Positions 57,601-64,000 of a stretch of 64,000 nucleotides of DNA are shown here, one piece after another (positions within the stretch are counted from its first letter, which is position 1; each line of letters starts with the position of its first letter). Under the pieces are notes generated by a model. The model did not search any database and was not told the DNA's origin. It saw only the letters and a program-made list of their open reading frames with translations. Both the position numbers and the translations under genes were made by a program. This DNA comes from Anisakis pegreffii. Taxonomy: Eukaryota > Nematoda > Chromadorea > Rhabditida > Anisakidae. The stretch covers positions 62,001 through 126,000 of the forward strand of contig JAPYMA010001677.1 of NCBI GenBank assembly GCA_035041965.1, in the 5' to 3' direction.

Positions 57601-59059
57601 ATTTCGCACTACAATAGTAACTTGAGCCATGAAATTTTCATGATAAATTGTGCCCGTTGCTGTTTTGTCATGTTGACAATGTTCTCTTTTTGATTTCCAT
57701 TGTTTTTATGTCCTTTTAATTCTTTTGATCTTGTTTCCAACTCACTTTGCAGCTCTATGTAAATAATGATAATGAAATCATATATCGCAATTCATGCTGC
57801 AATAGTCAGCTGATTTGCACATCTGAATACAGTTCACTGATATAATAAATCTTTGAAAAGATCAAAACAAGCCAAAATGCCTGAAAAGTAACAGTTATTA
57901 CTGTTTAATAGGCTCGAAATAACGATACAGTTGTACTCAGGCCTGAGAGGATCGGTTTATCTCCGATGCTATAAAACAGTGTTGGGCGCGTTATCGAAAA
58001 ACCATAGCGCGCTTTCGCTATTCAGTTATCGAAAAAAAAAAGTCCGTTATTCTTCTATCGCTACCGCTATTATCCCTAGGGTTGATGGCGGAGCGCTGTC
58101 GCTATTGCCTACTCTGAAAACCTCATTACACCACTAAATGATTGAAAAATTTCATTGATGAACAAGCATTTTTGAAATAAATATGAAAAACATTATAAAA
58201 ATAGAATCCACTTCCACATCTGAACCAACCACCACAGAATCAACCTCTACACCTGAACCGACAATTACAGATGCTTTTTTTCATCGAATTCAGTGCACTG
58301 TTGCAGCACAAATATGTATTTAGATACCTCGATGATTATGCATTATATACATTCACTTACAGACGAATTGATAGCGGATCTAGTCCGCTATCGAAGACGA
58401 TACCGCTGTCACCGCTATCGCTACTGCGCTATCCACTCAAATTTCGCTATCACTACTCCGCTAAAAGCGGTGTAGCGCACAAAATATTCTAAGTCGCGCG
58501 CCTGATCCGGAAAACAATCTTTCCTCTTCTTCTAGCTGTGGTCATGGAAATGAATCAAGCTACAAAATTTCAAGTCCGTGGCTGCAATATTCATGAAGTT
58601 ATAGAAAACCGAAAGCTGGCGCCGAGTCTCTCACGATCAGGCTCGTTCGCCGTGCGGTGGTTAATATTGCATCAGCTTCATACAAGCTGATCAGTTATGT
58701 TACGCTTATCGTTCTCAATTAGCGAATAATTTGTAGGATGAAACACTGATAGACCTTAACATATATGCATGCATAGAGAAGTGATTTATCCAAATTCTTA
58801 TTAGAAAATCAAAAATGTAAACATTTGCGTAGATTCAGTTCTTCGATATCATTCCAAATTTTGGCTTTGAAAGTGAGTTTTGAAACGTTCAGATGGGGGA
58901 ATATGCAGACTACCTATGTTGATCTAATAACGCTCATAAATAGGAATGACCAATCTAAACTTAGGATTTGATCGATTCTTGATAATGGCGGTGGTAATAA
59001 TAATAATTAATAACAGTAACAATAAATAACAATCGATTCTTGATAATGAAAGTAGTAGT

Positions 59060-59091
<32 letters not shown>

Positions 59092-62000
59092 ACAATAATA
59101 ATAAATAACAATCATAATAATTAATAATAAAATTATTAGTACTATTATTATGCTAATAATTATTAACGATACTAACAGTAATAAAGGGATCATAATATAT
59201 AGAAAAAGATCTTACGTTAAATCAGGTTCACCATAAGGACATCTCAAACGACAACAATGCCCAACATATGGACTACCGTAAGTGACACAACGATAACCTA
59301 GTGGACAACTATCAGTTGAAGCTGCATTTTCGAGCATATCAATATCGTTTATGAACAAACGACGACAGCTTTGACGTGCTTTCGTACCGTCTGGGCATAC
59401 TGAAATCAAACTGATTGCTTTTTTAATTAGAATCCGACTCAGCAACTACTGATATTCTATCATGTATGTATGCATTGCGATCCCCCAACAAGAAACAATA
59501 GAAAGGATTGAAAAGCATGCGAAAGATCATACTCAAATTTGATCGTTTATCAACAGTGAAACTGAACACAAACAAAGAATCACACTTGCAAGCTAATTAC
59601 ACTTCAGAACAGTGGTTTTCACATCTTCGAATCCTTTTCACTATGTGGCAAACCGCCATTCGCTAATCTTCCAAAAATCTGTTGCTTTTAATCGATACAT
59701 CGGGAATAATATAAAAAAGTGATTCAATAATCAAGACGTTTGCTGGCTAAAATTCGTAGGTGGTATCGAATAAACCACCTACTTTGCTGGCTAAAATTCG
59801 TAGGTGGCATCGAATCAACCACCTACTTTGCTGGCTAAAATTGTGACCAAACAAGTCTTTTCAAAACATTACTAACCAATTACGGAAAACAACGAAAATA
59901 TCAATCAAAATCAATTTGCTTAACTTCTTCAAAAAAAAAACCACAAAATGATTAAATCTCGGGAGAATGCATGAATTCAGAAATGATCACACTCAAAAAA
60001 TAGGGACAACAGGGGTGAAATGCATAAGCGTTCCCGATGACAAATAACTTAGAAAGCAAACTGATTTCTAGCAGATTCAGTTGAACTTACCATATATTCA
60101 AGACGAAACTTCTACACAAGATTATGAACGATCAATCATCTACACATAAATTCTTCCCCGGGAAAAGGAGATATGCAATTCCAGTCGACCAAATATAAAG
60201 AAAAAAGACAAGAAAAAAACAAAAGTCATAAAAAGCACATAGGTGACAAAAACGAATGACAATGAATATAGGTTGAATTAATCTCACGCAGGATTCGATT
60301 GGATGAATTAAGGCGAAATGACATACACTATCGGAATGTGATTTTACGATAGATTATACTTGTAAAGAGAGCGGATGTAAAATGAAAGAAGATACCCGCG
60401 AAGCACATTTGTTTCATGATATCTCTTGATGTTCCGGGTGAACATTGACATATTCCAGCAATGCACGCATTGAAAACATCTATACATTGACTATCTTTGT
60501 CGCATGCTTGTCCCCAATGTGCAACCCGCTGACATTCAACTCCATACAACTGCTGTCCACTCGGGCATGCTGTAAAACGAATTTGATGCTTGTCAGCTGT
60601 GTGATAAAATTAAAGCAATATCTTATCCATCGTTCAGATCTGCACAAAGTTTCCTATGTTATTAGAACTCAAGCTAGCATCTCGTCACTTTCTGAATGTA
60701 GCAGAAAGTTTGGTCGAGAAACTTCACAAGGAACTCAGAAGGAGCAGAATTTTTTGGGGTCGAATTCCATTCGAGGGGGAAAGGTTTTTCTCGTGAACGA
60801 AACAGTACACCAACCAACTGGAAAGTGCGTGAGCAAATCTGCGCCATGCAGTGAATTACTTCGAATTAAAACTACATAATTCAAAACAAATATAACATAT
60901 ATGAAAAGTTGATTTGTCAGTAGATAGTTGTCATATTATATTACAGTTAGGATGTGCAGAATAAAAGTTGACACGAATTTTACCGAAATTCAGAAAACTA
61001 GTTATTCACTGAAATAAATACTTACATACAACACATTCACCATTGACGATACTGCCGCCCCAGCATTCACACTTACCATCTCGACACAACAGCGGTGGTT
61101 TGCAGTCACGCTGACAGCTTTCACCGATTTTACTCGGTGCTACAATCACTCGAATTGAACTTAAGTCTTGTATGCTGATTACGTCAGTTTAACACATCTT
61201 TTACTTCGATCAATAGTGTTCAAGATATTTCATTTGATATCAAAAAATAATGTCATTGAAATTTCACTGATATCTGTTTAACAAATATATTGGATGCATT
61301 CATATTTTATGGGTGATTTCTGAAATAGCTAGTATACATCCATTTATAGTAACAGGCAACGAAATTCTTCTTTTTTTTGCTTTTAGAAGTGAGATTTTTG
61401 ATTCCTACTGAACTGATGATGTTGATTTCGAGCTTGCAACTCAAATTCTCCCGTCCAGAACATTTTTGGCCAGAAGTATTTTTGCAAGTATTTTTGACAA
61501 GAATCAGTAAATTCTTGATCTCTATCGAAACCATAGTACTGGATCTAAAATTTCACGCCCATCCTTCGTTTACACTCGAATTTGCATGCAATCGCGCCTA
61601 TATTTTTGCATTTGCAGTTAACTTTGACAGCAGTTATTTCAGATGGTCGTTGCGCTAGAAGATGATATGGTGATAGTTACGAATCAAACATCGCTGATAT
61701 TGGATTCGCAATCAGAATGTCTTTGTCACGTCCATTTTTTGAAAATTTTGAGATCACTGATTTCTTGTCATTGTATGCTTTGCACAACTTACAACATCTA
61801 ATCGTCAAGTTCACCTGTGAGGGGTTTGCATGAAAATGAAGCAATTTAAAGTGCATGTTCAGAATTAACATCGTGGCTTCAGTGCCAATCAGTCTTTTAC
61901 CGTAGCGGTCAAGAACAGGTAAGGATGAGTTTTGTTGGTCATGTAAATTTATAGTAATGAGAGATGATCAAGGTAGGAGTTTACTCATAGTCAGGGTATG

Positions 62001-63938
62001 GACCTGGTATGGAACTGAGTTGCAGCATCTGAATCAGCAGCATTAGTCCAGCATTTGATTGGCCCATAATTAAAACAAATTAAAACGCTTTCTTTCCTGA
62101 AGTTGATGTTAAGTTAAATATGCGCCGTCGAGAAAAATCGGAAAATGTGCATTTGATGGGAAAATTTAGTTTGAAGAGTCGTGACTCAGTAGAAATCAGC
62201 ATCTGATGTGGCCAGCAATAGAAAGAAGCTAATGTTTACAAGGGAACGGCATAAACAGAGTCTAGAAATTCTAATCAAGACCTACATCAATTTGGAGATT
62301 CTTCAGACTGATTGAGAATATTCTTTTTTTTTACTTCCTGCGAAATACCTCTTTGAAGCGAGTAAATGAGTCTTAACCTATTGGCTGCTCTATCGAGATC
62401 CTTTTGTGAGTGGTGGCAGCAGCTGAATGAGTAAGGCACTGGACTGACAATCAAATGACGATGGTTCGGTTCATGGTGGTGTTCGTACTTTGGCTTCTTA
62501 CACTTTTGCCTTCATTTCGTGTCAAGTCTCCCAAGTTGCCAGATTATTTCCTTATGAAAATCATTATATTCTGTTTCTCAATTTTTGGCTCTTAATTTTG
62601 AAAATGAAAATGCTCACTTAAAAAAACATCGAAATAAAATTATGAAATATAACATCAACAAAAGAACCCAAACACCATTTTGGACTGAACCACTCCACTG
62701 CAGCTATCGTAGTGCAGTTCACAATATGAACTCATTAGAACGATTAACTGGTTTAGGCTCATCTACTTCCTTCGAAGAGTATTTCGCACAAAATAAACAG
62801 ACTTTCAATCAGCATGAACAGCCCTACAATTTGATATATGTGTCGGTTCATTTTTGTCCTTGCCATTTCCGTTTCAGTGTCTAGGGAATCAATGATAGTA
62901 GCTTGGAATATGATATCATGCTATGTGATGTAATATGGTGAAACCTGGAATGACGATAGCCTTGGTTTACAACTAATTTATGGTACAACGAAAATTTTCG
63001 CAAAAAATTTTGTTCTGGTTTACTGCCACTGCTCGGTTCACGACTACTTTCGATCAAACTTACGGAGTTTTTTGTCATTTTTTGAAGCGAAATCAATCAT
63101 AGGAGAGGATTAATAAAGGAATTTCAATCGCTTCTAAATGTTTTCGACTCTTGTTAATAGTTTTTGGCCTAATAGCTTTCGGCTCAACAGAAGTCATGTA
63201 GTGTTTCAGTCATTTATGACGTTCGACGTAAAGTGTTTCCTGATTTTTAATACCGCAATGAGATCGAAGCTGTATTTGTGAAAAAGAATTCGAGGTCTTT
63301 GCAACAACAGTGGAGAGGCTGTTTTGTATTTAAAGAACTCGGGACTAGGAATGGTCAGTAACCAGGTTCCATCAGAAGGATCCTGTGTGGGAGAAGAAAC
63401 TTGTAAAAGAAAATTGGGTTCTAACGGTAGATTTTCAGGAATGACTATGAAATAACCTATCAAAGCAGTGTTCGGGAGATTATCAAATCAGATGACTGAT
63501 TCCGAATAAACATCCCATTTCAACTTTTCGATCAAGCGCTGAACTCTTCGAACAGTCTAGCAGTGATATTTTATCCTATTAGTAAAAATGAACAGTGGAA
63601 AGACTTGGATGAGTTTGAAATAATTCGTTTAAAATCGATTACAATGTTCCAGCTCACGATCAATGCGAGTTATGACTAAACGGTCTGAATGAACTGAAGT
63701 TGTAAGCTGAGATTGCGCTGTATACGGCATATTATTCAGATTGTAAAGGTAATCGTAAGCAAAAAAATGCACATGTTATTGTTTTTCATGTGCTGCTCAC
63801 CTAAACGACAAACCGTTGTTTGTGAATCGATATCATACTCCTCGAAGTTGGTTGGGCAAGTACAACGTTGATCACGACAAACCGTGTTTATACCATAGCA
63901 TTCCTCATCAAATAAGCATTTACTTCCGATTAATTTCT
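54622..63938 (-). CDS. Secreted cysteine-rich protein with EB/lustrin-type modules, 5' end outside the window
   Basis: Minus-strand exons in order: 63938-63801, 61139-61026, 60569-60396, 59399-59216, 55988-55793, 55434-55369, 55062-54919 and a tentative last exon 54654-54622. All junction phases agree. The chain is a string of short Cys-rich modules: SKCLFDEECYGINTVC, then C..DGKCEC, then ACDKDSQCIDVFNACIAGIC, CQC, the pair SLCCPKPC / HCCRLRCPYG, and finally LGQQCVTNRQCPNFSEC. These spacings fit EB modules and the lustrin-like Cys repeat, common in nematode extracellular proteins and of unclear function. The signal peptide must lie upstream of 64,000. Introns of 2.7 and 3.2 kb are filled with repeats. 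The final 11-codon exon (ending RTDRFFI) rests on one acceptor and is weak. Confidence 0.86.
56749..56958 (+). CDS. Orphan acidic terminal exon nested in an intron of the EB gene
   Basis: After a TTTATAG acceptor an open frame of 69 codons runs to a TAA. It includes YYDFSSDDDDESLSDLGEH, then YGFGKNIFQDMLHLQNKK and a Cys-containing tail. There is no in-frame ATG before MLHLQ, so it would be the 3' exon of a plus-strand gene. No convincing upstream exon was found in the 56.0-56.75 kb interval. The composition looks like real protein (acidic, then basic) and it opposes the host gene's direction. It could be a chance frame. Confidence 0.3.
   Translation, partial: GNSNKDDIDVGNYYDFSSDDDDESLSDLGEHTDYGFGKNIFQDMLHLQNKKHGSRKSCVHIVFGEEHIM
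57977..58480. repeat. hAT-like repeat(s) with GCTATCG internal arrays
   Basis: CAGTGTTGGGC at 57,977 and the complement of CAGAGTAGGCAATAGCG ending at 58,116 resemble hAT-type termini. Between them, and again at 58,360-58,470, lie degenerate arrays of CGCTATCG/GCTACCGCTAT motifs. A Ser/Thr/Pro-coding mini-repeat sits between the two arrays. No target duplication was found. Confidence 0.5.
58994..59160. repeat. AAT trinucleotide microsatellite
   Basis: Long degenerate AATAATAAT/AATAACAATAA tract just 3' of an EB-gene exon (in its intron). Confidence 0.95.
59740..59842. repeat. 44-bp tandem repeat with internal hairpin
   Basis: Units start at 59,740, 59,784 and 59,828 (two full, one truncated), each TTGCTGGCTAAAATT followed by CGTAGGTGG(T/C)ATCGAAT(A/C)AACCACCTAC. 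GTAGGTGG and CCACCTAC within each unit are complementary. The tandem copies differ at only a few positions, so the duplication is recent. Confidence 0.92.
62410..62505 (+). repeat. tRNA-derived SINE-like segment
   Basis: GTGGCAGCAGCTGAATGAGT, then AAGGCACTGGACT, then after about 25 bases GATGGTTCGGTTCATGG. This has A-box-like and B-box-like (GGTTCRANNC) blocks at tRNA spacing, but it cannot fold as a functional tRNA. Similar blocks occur inside both arms of the 35.6-36.7 kb foldback. Confidence 0.5.
62642..62884 (+). CDS. Unexplained 80-codon open frame inside an EB-gene intron
   Basis: From ATG 62642 to TAG: INKRTQTPFWTEPLHCSYRS, then NSLERLTGLGSSTSFEEYF, then QNKQTFNQHEQPYN. Residue use over the first 60 codons looks protein-like rather than random. 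A splice site near 62,820 may end a real exon. No family is recognised. It may be a nested gene's exon or a decayed mobile-element ORF. Confidence 0.25.
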   Translation: MKYNINKRTQTPFWTEPLHCSYRSAVHNMNSLERLTGLGSSTSFEEYFAQNKQTFNQHEQPYNLIYVSVHFCPCHFRFSV

Positions 63939-64000
63939 CTGAACATGTTTATTCTATTGTACGAATTATTCATTTGTTCTTGAATGAATTATTCTATTAT

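Larger units (their letters stand above)
61140..63800. other. 2.66-kb intron of the EB gene with SINE-like repeat
   Basis: Contains a tRNA-like element (62.4 kb) and an unexplained plus-strand open frame (62.64-62.88 kb). Otherwise AT-rich with no coding signal on the minus strand. Confidence 0.5.

Noticed and set aside
63206..63463. 85-codon minus-strand frame on the same strand as the EB gene
   Set aside because: No cysteines and no exon-like boundaries; the flanking EB exons join in phase without it.

Overview
The window looks like nuclear DNA of a nematode. It is AT-rich, with genes split into many small exons, mostly bounded by TTTCAG-type acceptors and GTAAG/GTTTG-type donors. Acceptor-like AGs sit just 5' of several start codons, as at sites of spliced-leader trans-splicing. 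It also carries an EB-module cysteine-rich secreted protein and an HLH-13-like bHLH factor. Introns of hundreds to thousands of bases and abundant transposon debris argue against Caenorhabditis and fit a larger-genome, possibly parasitic, nematode; that last step is inference.

Left part (1-18.5 kb): a possible first exon of a minus-strand gene runs off the left edge. A long gene-free stretch follows, then two exons giving the first lobe of a FERM protein (8.2-9.7 kb) and most of an ABHD11-type alpha/beta hydrolase (10.3-11.6 kb). The stretch 11.6-18.5 kb is transposon debris: hAT-like miniature elements, a decayed hAT transposase C-terminus, and a pair of inverted repeats.

Middle (18.5-34.2 kb): a complete nine-exon phosphoserine aminotransferase (plus strand, 368 aa) is followed by a tentative plus-strand gene. 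The last exon of that gene interdigitates with the 3' exons of a convergent coiled-coil gene that resembles dysbindin (BLOC-1). On the same minus strand lies a MEKK2/3-type MAP3K with PB1 and kinase domains in three exons (565 aa).

Right part (34-64 kb): after a repeat-filled stretch with a 1.1-kb foldback and a miniature hAT-like element with clear target duplication, a 12-exon gene encodes an unrecognised 1,398-aa, basic, Ser/Asn-rich, probably nuclear protein. Then comes a six-exon PTF1A/FERD3L/HLH-13-type bHLH factor (211 aa). Last is a minus-strand gene of at least 9 kb for a secreted EB/lustrin-type cysteine-rich protein whose 5' end lies beyond the right edge. One of its introns holds an orphan acidic plus-strand exon and several repeats.

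The genes do not form an obvious pathway. They are serine biosynthesis (PSAT), mitochondrial hydrolase (ABHD11), MAPK signalling (MEKK), vesicle biogenesis (dysbindin-like) and a neuronal-type transcription factor. Exon boundaries were read by eye from splice signals, frame and phase; joins whose phases agree are stated as such. Some positions could be off by one or two bases.
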